Source: Azomonas agilis
GTDB taxonomy: Bacteria; Pseudomonadota; Gammaproteobacteria; Pseudomonadales; Pseudomonadaceae
Length of the DNA stretch: 35,749 nucleotides
NCBI RefSeq assembly: GCF_007830255.1
Contig: NZ_VLKG01000017.1
Coordinates: forward strand, 1-35,749
Direction of reading: 5' to 3'
The first letter of the stretch is position 1; every line of letters begins with the position of its first letter. Below, one piece after another: positions 23,127 to 29,567 of this stretch. The notes under the pieces were generated by a model. The model was not told where the DNA came from. It saw only the letters and a program-made list of their open reading frames with translations, and did not search any database. The position numbers and the translations under genes were made by a program.

Positions 23127-23197
23127 ACTATAAACCGCCAGTTAATAAATATGGTTTACCGTCGGTATTGATATAAAAACAACCGGCGGTTAATATT
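23127..23197. promoter_or_regulatory. Right operator (three sites) with divergent repressor and early right promoters
   Basis: Sites AACCGCCAGTT (23133-23143), TACCGTCGGTA (23157-23167) and AACCGGCGGTT (23181-23191) have centres exactly 24 bp apart. Rightward: TTGATA (from 23168), 16-17 bp, TTAATA/TAATAT, with the last site over the -10. Leftward: -10 TATAGT (23132-23127) beside the first site with a poor -35. The layout equals lambda OR with pR and pRM. Confidence 0.8.
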
Positions 23198-23227
23198 TGA
23201 TTGGTGCCACCACTAGAGATAGCAGAG

Positions 23228-23440
23228 ATGAAAGAAATTCCCTTGAGCGACCTCGTTGCTGAAAAAGGGCTGGCAGTCGTAGCGGATGCTTTGGGGTGTA
23301 GTGCTGTAGCTATTCATAAAGCGGTCAATCTAAATCGAAAAATCGCTATCACGATTCAGGAGGATGGCAGCTACACGGCAGAAGAGCGCCGTCCTTTTCC
23401 ATCACAACCCAAGCGTCAGCACCACATCAAAGCCGCATAA
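23228..23440 (+). CDS. cro: Cro-like repressor
   Basis: A 70-residue protein with a Cro-type fold: LSDLVAEKGLAVVADALGCSAVAIHKAVN forms the helix-turn-helix, then IAITIQEDGSYTAEERRPF gives the terminal strand. It is the first gene from the right promoter, divergent from the repressor, and should bind the same operators to turn repression off. ATG 23228 fits the family; a TTG frame from 23201 crosses the promoter region. Confidence 0.85.
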   Translation: MKEIPLSDLVAEKGLAVVADALGCSAVAIHKAVNLNRKIAITIQEDGSYTAEERRPFPSQPKRQHHIKAA

Positions 23441-23451
23441 GGAGCCCTCTG

Positions 23452-23667
23452 ATGACCTACAAGCATCGCGATGACCTCCAATGCCATGAAATCAAGATTC
23501 GCCTCACTGAGACGGCCTTCAATGCAGTTGATGCGCTGGCCAGTCATGAGCGTACTCAGAAGGCTGTTTTGGCTCGGGAAATATTCATGGCGGAAGTGTA
23601 TCGCCGCCTTGATGAGCTTGAAGCCAATGATAAGCCTGTCGCTGCTGCATACGAAGGCCGCAAATAG
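23452..23667 (+). CDS. Small ribbon-helix-helix-like early protein
   Basis: 71 residues. HEIKIRLTETAFNAVDALASHERTQKAVLAREIF reads like a ribbon-helix-helix DNA-binding domain, followed by a charged helix. AAGGAG precedes the ATG, 11 bp behind cro. It occupies the place of lambda cII but shows no similarity to it. Likely an early regulator. Confidence 0.65.
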   Translation: MTYKHRDDLQCHEIKIRLTETAFNAVDALASHERTQKAVLAREIFMAEVYRRLDELEANDKPVAAAYEGRK

Positions 23668-23702
23668 GCCCTGAAAAGGCCCAAAGGGCGAGAGGTTGAA
23701 GC

Positions 23703-23912
23703 ATGAAAACAGAATTGTGGGCCAGTTTGAGCGGAGAGGAACTTCAGGCTCTGGAGCAACTGGCGGCGCATACGGGCCAGAGTATTGAGGAAGTGGCCGC
23801 AGGGTCTTTGGATCAGGGCTTATCTCGGATGTTGATCGAGGCAACACATCGTCGATCTTCAACGGTTGTGAGTTTCTGCCGCAGCAGAAGGACTAAGCCA
23901 CATGAACAGTAG
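23703..23912 (+). CDS. Small CopG-like protein
   Basis: 69 residues: ELWASLSGEELQALEQLAAHTGQSIEEVAAGSLDQGLSRM suggests another ribbon-helix-helix fold, followed by a basic tail. It is the last gene before a strong hairpin terminator. Function unknown, probably regulatory. Confidence 0.55.
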   Translation: MKTELWASLSGEELQALEQLAAHTGQSIEEVAAGSLDQGLSRMLIEATHRRSSTVVSFCRSRRTKPHEQ

Positions 23913-23920
23913 CGCCCATA

Positions 23921-23951
23921 AAAAAAGCCCGGTGAGAGAGACCGGGCCTTT
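23921..23951. terminator. Terminator after the cro operon
   Basis: GCCCGGT (23927-23933) and ACCGGGC (23941-23947) pair around GAGAGAG. T-runs flank both sides (CTTT rightwards, seven T leftwards), so it can work in either direction. It lies between cro-proximal genes and the replication genes, as tR1 does in lambda. Confidence 0.7.
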
Positions 23952-24040
23952 AGGTATGGGGTACAGCAATAAGATCGGGGTCATTATGACGATTCACCAA
24001 CAGGTTGCAAAGCATTACCAGCCACTGGAAGGAGGGACAG

Positions 24041-24874
24041 ATGCCTGCCTTTCAGATTAACGATGAAGAGTGGGGCGCTCTGTCAGAAGAGCCTGGAGAT
24101 ATCTTCTTGGCCTACTGCGCTATTCGACGCTTTATGGACTACAAGACCGGCATTGCTGGAGCCAGTCGCCGCTTAAGCGAACAGATGATGCGTGAAGTGC
24201 TTTATGTAGCACCAACTCAAGGTCGCCATGTGTCGGGCTCACCTACACGGCAGCGTGTTCGCTCTGTTTTAGATCGCTTAGTCAAACTGGGTGTTTTGAT
24301 TCCGCTAGGGGCAATGATTTATCGGTTGCCTCTGGCTACCTATCTTGCTGCGTCTAAAACATCAGCAACCAATGAGCAACCCGTTCAAAAGCCCTATCAA
24401 CAACCTGAGCACAATCAGCCAGAGCCCAGAAATGACGGGGCTTATGGGGACATAGAAACTGCATCATCAACCGCAACAGAATCAAGTCATATCGAGAACA
24501 GCAACCTACCTCAGATATCAGGAAAAGCTAATACACACACACAACGCGCGCGCGAGGATTTTGCGTCGTCTGAGCGTTTTCCGATGCCTGATACTTGGGT
24601 GCCTGATCCTCAATCCTTCCATACCGTGCTGGTACGCAATGGCATGGGTAATGTCCGTTACCTACCAGATCAACTCTTAGAGTTTCGTAGCTACTGGGTT
24701 GTACATCCAGAGCGCCATCAAACCCAAGCGCAGTGGGAACACCAGTTCGCCCAGCAGCTTCGTCGTATCAACCGTAATCAACAAACCCAAGGAACAGGCC
24801 ATGAAGTCCGTGAGCGACCTCCAGTCAAGCGTGTACGCAATGCTATCGACATCCTCCACGACGATGACTGGTGA
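24041..24874 (+). CDS. DnaT-like replication initiator protein
   Basis: 277 residues. The N-terminal ~100 look like a winged-helix domain as in phage replication proteins (DIFLAYCAIRRFMDYKTG, RQRVRSVLDRLVKLGVLIPL). A Gln/Glu/Pro-rich linker follows. The C-terminus (MPDTWVPDPQSFHTVLVRNG, LLEFRSYWVVHPERHQTQAQWEHQF) is a DnaT-type primosomal domain. AAGGAGG before ATG 24041 decides the start. It overlaps the lambda P-like gene by 74 bp, so the pair plays the part of lambda O and P. An origin might lie inside this gene, but I see no iterons. Confidence 0.75.
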   Translation: MPAFQINDEEWGALSEEPGDIFLAYCAIRRFMDYKTGIAGASRRLSEQMMREVLYVAPTQGRHVSGSPTRQRVRSVLDRLVKLGVLIPLGAMIYRLPLATYLAASKTSATNEQPVQKPYQQPEHNQPEPRNDGAYGDIETASSTATESSHIENSNLPQISGKANTHTQRAREDFASSERFPMPDTWVPDPQSFHTVLVRNGMGNVRYLPDQLLEFRSYWVVHPERHQTQAQWEHQFAQQLRRINRNQQTQGTGHEVRERPPVKRVRNAIDILHDDDW

Positions 24875-25517
24875 GCCCGAAGCGGAAACGGTGGTGCATC
24901 TGGAGGCTGAGGCTAGAAGTAACGTCCAGCGCGTGTTTGCCACGCTGAAAACCAGCTTTCCTGCTTGGTACGAAAAGCACTATGGCGAGGCCCATGCCGA
25001 AAAGCTGGCTAAACGAGTCTGGATGACTGGAGTTCGCTTGTTGAATAACGCGCAGGTTGATCGAGGGCTCAGACGTATGGTGCTGACAGCAGATTTTCCA
25101 CCCAGCCTGAAAGAGTTTATTCGGCTGTGTTGCCACATTGATGGCGTTCCCGGTGTGCAAGCCGCATGGCATCAGGCGTTGCGCGGTACTTACGGCCATG
25201 AGGTGGTTCGAGTCGCTGCCATCCTAACGGGGCTGTATGAGCTGCGGCGGGCCAGTGACGACAACCGAATGCTATTCGACCGCTTTGAACTGAATTATGT
25301 GGTGGTCACGCGCCGTTTAGAGTCCGGTGAGCCTTTAGATGGTTCTGTTCCCCATGCGATTAAGCACGATAGCCAAAAGACAGGCCTTGAGCGCTCTTTA
25401 GAGTGTGCTGAAGAGCAGCTGTACCAGCGCATTGTGGAGCAAGGGATTCCGCTGGATGGCTCCAGTGCGCGGCAGCAGTTGTTATCCCGTATGCGAATTA
25501 GAAGGCCGGAGGCGTGA
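24801..25517 (+). CDS. Lambda P-like replication protein
   Basis: A 238-residue protein resembling replication protein P, which captures the host DnaB helicase and loads it at the phage origin. Visible are VFATLKTSFPAWYEKHYG, VRLLNNAQVDRGLRRMV, PPSLKEFIRLC and LYELRRASDDNRMLFDRFELNY. The start at ATG 24801 (with AAGGAAC) lies inside the DnaT-like gene; ATG 24840 or 24864 are alternatives. Confidence 0.75.
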   Translation: MKSVSDLQSSVYAMLSTSSTTMTGEPEAETVVHLEAEARSNVQRVFATLKTSFPAWYEKHYGEAHAEKLAKRVWMTGVRLLNNAQVDRGLRRMVLTADFPPSLKEFIRLCCHIDGVPGVQAAWHQALRGTYGHEVVRVAAILTGLYELRRASDDNRMLFDRFELNYVVVTRRLESGEPLDGSVPHAIKHDSQKTGLERSLECAEEQLYQRIVEQGIPLDGSSARQQLLSRMRIRRPEA

Positions 25518-25693
25518 TGGTGGTGTGTTTTGCAGAGGTTAGACAGGAACTGTTGTTAGAGACGATTCAGCAGCTTTTAGCCTTGGGCCTGATTAATGAA
25601 CGAACAGCCGAAACCCTTAAATCTGGCCCTGTTACCGATAGAGGAACAGCAGAGGATCAATGCCGACCTGATTGCATGCAGGCTGCGGCATGA
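25517..25693 (+). CDS. Small ORF overlapping the replication operon (58 aa)
   Basis: Starts as ATGA on the stop of the P-like gene behind a strong GGAGG site. Encodes 58 residues whose first half is a plausible helix (FAEVRQELLLETIQQLLALG). Its last third overlaps the next gene in another frame and looks less protein-like. It may be a short real gene or a coupling ORF that delivers ribosomes to the poorly signalled start at 25596. Confidence 0.45.
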   Translation: MVVCFAEVRQELLLETIQQLLALGLINERTAETLKSGPVTDRGTAEDQCRPDCMQAAA

Positions 25694-25817
25694 GATGAGT
25701 GCCAAAACCATGAAAATCAGTGATTGGCAGGCGTTTGTACGGACTGACTTGGAAAAGCTAACTCCTGAGCTTGCTGATCAGGTAAGGCAGGCATTGAAGA
25801 AGAGGGCGAGCAGATGA
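25596..25817 (+). CDS. Small phage protein upstream of RusA
   Basis: 73 residues (LALLPIEEQQRINADLIACRLRHEM, WQAFVRTDLEKL). Similar short genes are common in phage nin-like regions, function unknown. No clear ribosome site, but its stop overlaps the RusA start as ATGA. Confidence 0.6.
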   Translation: MNEQPKPLNLALLPIEEQQRINADLIACRLRHEMSAKTMKISDWQAFVRTDLEKLTPELADQVRQALKKRASR

Positions 25818-26176
25818 GTAACGAAGTCATTCTTCCTTGGCCACCTACAGAGCTAAACCCCAATTCCCGTGTGCATTGGACGAAGAAGAGTCAGGCTGTT
25901 AGGCGCTACAGGAAACAGGCGTTTGCACTGGCGCTTCAGGCTGGGATGTTTGGAGTAACTAAGGATATGGCGGTGCATGTTGAGTTCTGTCCGCCCAGTC
26001 GAGGGCGGTTCGATGTTGATAATCGGTTGGCCTCGATCAAGAGCGGTATTGATGGGATTGCTGATGCAATAAAGATTGATGACTCAGCGTTTAAGACCTA
26101 TGTGCTGACGATGGGGAAACCCGTTAAAGGCGGCGAAGTGCGGGTAAGGGTGGTTTGTGTTGAAGGCTTGGCTTAA
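25814..26176 (+). CDS. rusA: RusA-type Holliday junction resolvase
   Basis: A 120-residue endonuclease that cuts four-way DNA junctions as a dimer. LPWPPTELNPNSRVHWTKKS and the acidic catalytic stretch RFDVDNRLASIKSGIDGIADA then IDDSAF are the RusA signature (D-x-D-N, K and D-D). It would resolve recombination or replication intermediates before packaging, as in many lambdoid nin regions. Confidence 0.92.
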   Translation: MSNEVILPWPPTELNPNSRVHWTKKSQAVRRYRKQAFALALQAGMFGVTKDMAVHVEFCPPSRGRFDVDNRLASIKSGIDGIADAIKIDDSAFKTYVLTMGKPVKGGEVRVRVVCVEGLA

Positions 26177-26198
26177 GAGTTTTAGCAGGAGGTAATCA

Positions 26199-26744
26199 GT
26201 GTCTAAAGAGTTAGAGCGGTCTACCAAGCAACAGGTTGTACTGGATGCGGTTAAGGAGCTGCATGCTCAGGAGCAGATCGTGACTCGTGAGACGCTGCAT
26301 GAGTACCTTGGGCTTAACTATGGGCCGATAGACAGCAGCCTGTCTCTACTGGTCGATGAAGGGGAGATTATCAGGGTACAGCGTGGGGTTTATATTCCAC
26401 GCCCTGATGTGCGCCCTAATCGCCCGATCAGTAAAACCATCATTCCCGGTGGTTGGGTCAAGCTCGAAATAGGCGACGATCATGTCATCACGCTGAGTCC
26501 TGCCGAGAGTCGTGCCCTTGGTGAGCTGACTGCCGGTGCAGGCCAACAGTTTGCCGCTATAGAGCTTGGGCATCAGGCCGCGATACTGGTGGGAGAGCTA
26601 TCAATGCGCATGCTTAAGTTGGAGCGTACTGCCTCAGTTGCTGAGAGTGGTTTAGGCGTGTCCGGTACGGTCAAAGAGTTACAGCGGCGTGTGGCCAAAG
26701 TTGAGCGTAATTTGCCTCAGCCGGAACTTGGGTTTGGGGAGTAG
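26199..26744 (+). CDS. Winged-helix phage protein
   Basis: 181 residues. The N-terminal ~65 form a winged helix (QQVVLDAVKELHAQEQIVTRETLHEYLGL, SLLVDEGEIIRVQRGVYIP). A beta segment and a helical C-terminus follow. GTG start with AGGAGG. Position between rusA and the terminase region suggests a regulator, but no family is certain. Confidence 0.65.
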   Translation: MSKELERSTKQQVVLDAVKELHAQEQIVTRETLHEYLGLNYGPIDSSLSLLVDEGEIIRVQRGVYIPRPDVRPNRPISKTIIPGGWVKLEIGDDHVITLSPAESRALGELTAGAGQQFAAIELGHQAAILVGELSMRMLKLERTASVAESGLGVSGTVKELQRRVAKVERNLPQPELGFGE

Positions 26745-26750
26745 TGGTTG

Positions 26751-27159
26751 ATGGCAGATAAAGAGCAAGACAAGCGCAAGATAAATTACCGTGGACTGAT
26801 CCTAGAAGCTATCAAGCTAATTGCAAGTGAAAGAGAAATCCCGCGTGGAACAGAAAAGGATTTGGTTCAGGATTTTCTAGGTTTTCATCGTGTAGGAAAT
26901 TATGAGGATCGAATTCCGGCAACACGGGAGTGCAAGATCGTACTTGAGCATGTATTTAAGTATGGGCGGGCTGACATCGTGATGTATCACTCAGATGGCA
27001 GCGCAAGCGTCATTGAGGCTAAGGGAGGTTTGTGAGCAAGCAGGAGTAATTCCGCTGCCTATGCCTTCTTTGTCATCGACAATGTTTAGTCGGGCATGTG
27101 TGGAGGAGCTAATTAGTAAGCAAGGGAGCATCTATTGTGTCTGCAAAAAAACGCATTGA
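26751..27159 (+). pseudogene. Decayed PD-(D/E)XK nuclease-like gene
   Basis: The open frame ends at 27035 right after ADIVMYHSDGSASVIEAKGG, where the D and E-x-K residues of a nuclease fold sit; full proteins continue for another ~100 residues. A convincing C-terminus (CEQAGVIPLPMPSLSS and onward to a stop at 27157-27159) follows at once in the +1 frame. A deletion with frame change has therefore removed the middle. GGGGAG precedes ATG 26751. The remnant overlaps the start of the next gene. Confidence 0.6.
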
Positions 27160-27808
27160 TTACGAGCGAATTGAGGCAGGCTGGCGCGCAGGACTTTTGA
27201 GTCCACGTCAGCTTGCCGCTTTGTACACGGAGGAAACCGGAGACCCTGTATCTCATGCAGCGATCACGAGGCACTTTAGTAAGCAAGGGATTCCGCGCAA
27301 TCTATCCGCAAAGATCATGGCAAGATCTAACGTCATGGTTACGGAAGCGATGGTTACGGACAAGGTTACGCCCGAAACCATTAAGCGCGACAAAGAAATT
27401 ATTGAAAGCGCGGCAACTAAAATTACAGAGGTTCGGCTTGGTCAAAGGCATGATATCCAGCGCAGCCGTTTAGTAACTATGGCTCTACTTGCGGAGCTTG
27501 AATGCCAAACTGGAGCCGAGAATGTTGCTCTTTTGCAGCAGCTCGGTGACTTAATGCGCTCGGAGGATAACAAGGCACAGGACAAGCTAAACGATCTGTA
27601 CCACAAGCTTATTAGCCTACCGGAGCGCGCCAAAACTCTGAAAATGCTGGCTGACTCAATGCGGATCACGATTGATTTGGAGCGCCAAGCCTTCGGTATG
27701 AAGGACGAAGCAGAAGCCCCAGCCGATGCCTTAGCCAGTCTCCTGAACAAGATATCAGGCGGCAATCGCAGCTCGTTTGGGGTTGTGGCGGAAGATCCAG
27801 AGCTTTGA
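27137..27808 (+). CDS. Terminase small subunit-like DNA-binding protein
   Basis: 223 residues. DYERIEAGWRAGLLSPRQLAALYTEETG, SHAAITRHFSKQGIPRNLSAKI is the helix-turn-helix start of phage small terminase-like proteins, followed by long helices (about 85-190) and a disordered tail. Such a protein recognises phage DNA for packaging. GTG start with GGGAG. No large terminase gene follows; instead there is a toxin-antitoxin cassette on the other strand. Confidence 0.7.
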   Translation: MSAKKRIDYERIEAGWRAGLLSPRQLAALYTEETGDPVSHAAITRHFSKQGIPRNLSAKIMARSNVMVTEAMVTDKVTPETIKRDKEIIESAATKITEVRLGQRHDIQRSRLVTMALLAELECQTGAENVALLQQLGDLMRSEDNKAQDKLNDLYHKLISLPERAKTLKMLADSMRITIDLERQAFGMKDEAEAPADALASLLNKISGGNRSSFGVVAEDPEL

Positions 27809-27813
27809 GGAGA

Positions 27814-28098
27814 TTAAGCAGGCTGAAATGTAAGTTTTAGCCCCAGTGCGTGCGCCACCTTCATCACGGTGGCAAAGCTGGGATTACCCTCACCAGAGAG
27901 CGCCTTATACAGACCTTCGCGCGTCATGCCGGTATCACGGGCAAGCTGGCTCATGTTACGGGCGCGCGCTACGTCACCCAGAGCCGCAGCAATTAGAGCG
28001 GGATCACCTTCTTCCATGACGGCCTCAAGGTACAGGGTAATTTCTTCTTCAGTGCGTAAATGATCAGCCGCGTCGTAACGGGAAAATTTCTCGGTCAT
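27814..28098 (-). CDS. HigA-like addiction module antidote (XRE)
   Basis: 94 residues, COG3636-type: FSRYDAADHLRTEEEITLYLEAVMEEGDP, then a helix-turn-helix MSQLARDTGMTREGLYKALSGEGNPSFATVMKVAHALGLKL. These antidotes normally follow a RelE/HigB-type toxin gene. Here the upstream genes on its strand are brnT and brnA, and no RelE-type ORF is visible, so it is an orphan or an extra regulator of the BrnTA operon (gap 21 bp). Confidence 0.82.
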   Translation of the reverse strand: MTEKFSRYDAADHLRTEEEITLYLEAVMEEGDPALIAAALGDVARARNMSQLARDTGMTREGLYKALSGEGNPSFATVMKVAHALGLKLTFQPA

Positions 28099-28119
28099 GG
28101 TTGCAGTGCTCAAAGTGGC

Positions 28120-28419
28120 TTAACGTTGCCGCCCTGATTCCGCCGGATGCTGTTTAAGCCACTCTTTGAGCACCTTATTGATTTGGGCTTCCCAGTCTTG
28201 GCCTTGCCGGATACGAAAAGCTGCTACAACCTCTGAAGACACGCGGACGGTTTGCTGAGGCTCGGAGGCTTCTTCTTGCAGCATTTTTTGGGCGACCTGT
28301 GTGCCAAAAATGCTGGCCAGCATATCTGAGGCAGGAACCGCTTGCTTGAAGTCCTCATCCGTCCATTCAGGATTTTCAGTATCTGCTTGCTCAGGATGTA
28401 CCGAGTTTTGCTTGCTCAT
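28120..28419 (-). CDS. brnA: BrnA antitoxin
   Basis: 99 residues. An acidic N-terminus (NPEWTDEDFKQAVPASDML) binds the toxin; the C-terminus (QTVRVSSEVVAAFRIRQGQDWEAQINKVLKEWL) is the ribbon-helix-helix of BrnA. ATG 28419 with GAGG overlaps the brnT 3' end by 29 bp. Confidence 0.9.
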   Translation of the reverse strand: MSKQNSVHPEQADTENPEWTDEDFKQAVPASDMLASIFGTQVAQKMLQEEASEPQQTVRVSSEVVAAFRIRQGQDWEAQINKVLKEWLKQHPAESGRQR

Positions 28420-28678
28420 AAGCCTTAACCTCGCGTTTGTTGGCTTTCCTGAAGCTGATAACCCGCACGGCACTGCCGCGTGGTGTAAAGACCAGCATGT
28501 GTAAGCGGCCTTCTACAAGGCCCAAAGCTTGATAACGATCCTCACCATAGTTGGCCCTGTCGTCTTTTTTCATTAAGGCGCTAGACCATTCAAAGTATTT
28601 GACCTGCTCGAATGAGATGCCACGCTCTTGGATATTGCGCTCATTTTTTTGAGGGTCGTATTCAACCTCGGTTCCCAT
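28391..28678 (-). CDS. brnT: BrnT ribonuclease toxin
   Basis: 95 residues with the BrnT fold: VEYDPQKNERNIQERGISFEQVKYFEW, the RYQALGLVEGRLHMLVFTPRG middle and AVRVISFRKANKREVKAYE. It is an RNase that halts translation. The start has no visible ribosome site. The pair lies opposite to the surrounding late genes. Confidence 0.92.
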   Translation of the reverse strand: MGTEVEYDPQKNERNIQERGISFEQVKYFEWSSALMKKDDRANYGEDRYQALGLVEGRLHMLVFTPRGSAVRVISFRKANKREVKAYEQAKLGTS

Positions 28679-28933
28679 ACAGGAGGCATACCTAAATTCA
28701 GGGCAAAGATTAACCCTACGGGGTTGCAGGGTGGTGCATCAATCTATCGGGCTTTGGGTTCGTCCCACGAGCTGGTTAGGATGATATTAAGGTAACGGCA
28801 GAAGGAGGGTGATATTGCAGCATAAATTAATTTCAAACGGGGCTTGAAATACAAAATTAGCCCCTTACTTAGTGGCAGCCTGCTTAAGGGTAGGTAAATG
28901 TCTTTATTACTGGCATAGCTACTGGGGGTGTTT

Positions 28934-29203
28934 ATGGCGACTGCGCAAAGAATTAAAGTTCAATGTGAGGAATGTCAAGCAGTATTCGAAATTCAGATTA
29001 ATGAATTTGAGTTCGAATGCGTAGATTCCGATGAAAGGGATATGGGGCCAGAGTTGACTTACTCTGGAACAGTTGAAATTGAGTGTGAGAATTGCGGGAG
29101 TCTTATTGAGGTAACTCACATATTTTGGGAGTATCCCGAAGGTTTCGTAAACCATAAAGAAACCAATGTTTCTGGGGCAGAGGTTATAGAAAACACACTG
29201 TGA
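28934..29203 (+). CDS. Small zinc-ribbon protein
   Basis: 89 residues, very acidic. CEEC and CENC, about 40 residues apart, should bind one zinc ion; the rest is beta strands (FEIQINEFEFEC, GTVEIECEN, FWEYPEG). GGGGGTG precedes the ATG. No function assigned. It is a single gene between the BrnTA cassette and the third C4 unit, and is AT-rich like the other cargo. Confidence 0.6.
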   Translation: MATAQRIKVQCEECQAVFEIQINEFEFECVDSDERDMGPELTYSGTVEIECENCGSLIEVTHIFWEYPEGFVNHKETNVSGAEVIENTL

Positions 29204-29245
29204 TACTTGTTTTTTAGACATTTATCCTTTCCCACTCCTATATCC

Positions 29246-29274
29246 CTGCCCTCTGTGATTCTGACAGAGGGCAG
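29246..29274. terminator. Perfect 11-bp hairpin, possible terminator
   Basis: CTGCCCTCTGT and ACAGAGGGCAG pair perfectly around GATTCTG, 43 bp behind the zinc-ribbon gene. No T-run follows on either strand, so termination is not certain. Confidence 0.45.
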
Positions 29275-29315
29275 GCTAATCTCTCTTGGTGAAGATTAGG
29301 CAAATACCAAACAAA

Positions 29316-29344
29316 TTGACACCCACCCCTCAATCCCTGATAGT
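29316..29344 (+). promoter_or_regulatory. Promoter of C4 unit 3
   Basis: TTGACA (29316-29321), 17 bp, GATAGT (29339-29344). TTGACACCCACCCC is identical to the promoter of C4 unit 2. Confidence 0.6.
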
Positions 29345-29405
29345 ACCCCCGCCGCTGTAAATCCAGCGGTCGGGTTTGGTCACCCGGAACAGTAAAGGCG
29401 CACAG

Positions 29406-29424
29406 CGCCGTAAGGCGTTTTTTT
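29406..29424 (+). terminator. Intrinsic terminator in C4 unit 3
   Basis: CGCC, GTAA, GGCG followed by seven T, between a1/b1 (29375-29382 and 29391-29398) and the antisense RNA. Confidence 0.6.
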
Positions 29425-29437
29425 GTGCCCGTGTTAT

Positions 29438-29514
29438 GGCAGGCTGTGCGCGGGAGGCATTCGTGCCTGCCGGGTTCCTTTACTCCCGGTTGACCAACCT
29501 GCGCACAGTTCGCC
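29438..29514 (+). ncRNA. c4: C4-type antisense RNA, unit 3
   Basis: The closing stem CTGTGCGC (29444-29451) with GCGCACAG (29501-29508) is extended by GGC/GCC. AGGCA-TTCG-TGCCT and CCGGG/CCCGG hairpins follow. The loop TCCTTTACT (29476-29484) is complementary over 9 bases to AGTAAAGGA (29551-29559), the ribosome site of the gene at 29568. TGACCAA (29491-29497) is complementary to TTGGTCA (29523-29529). This is the clearest of the three C4 copies. Confidence 0.88.
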
Positions 29515-29567
29515 ACCAATGTTTGGTCACAGCGGCGGCGAACTCCAACCAGTAAAGGAGTTTTATT

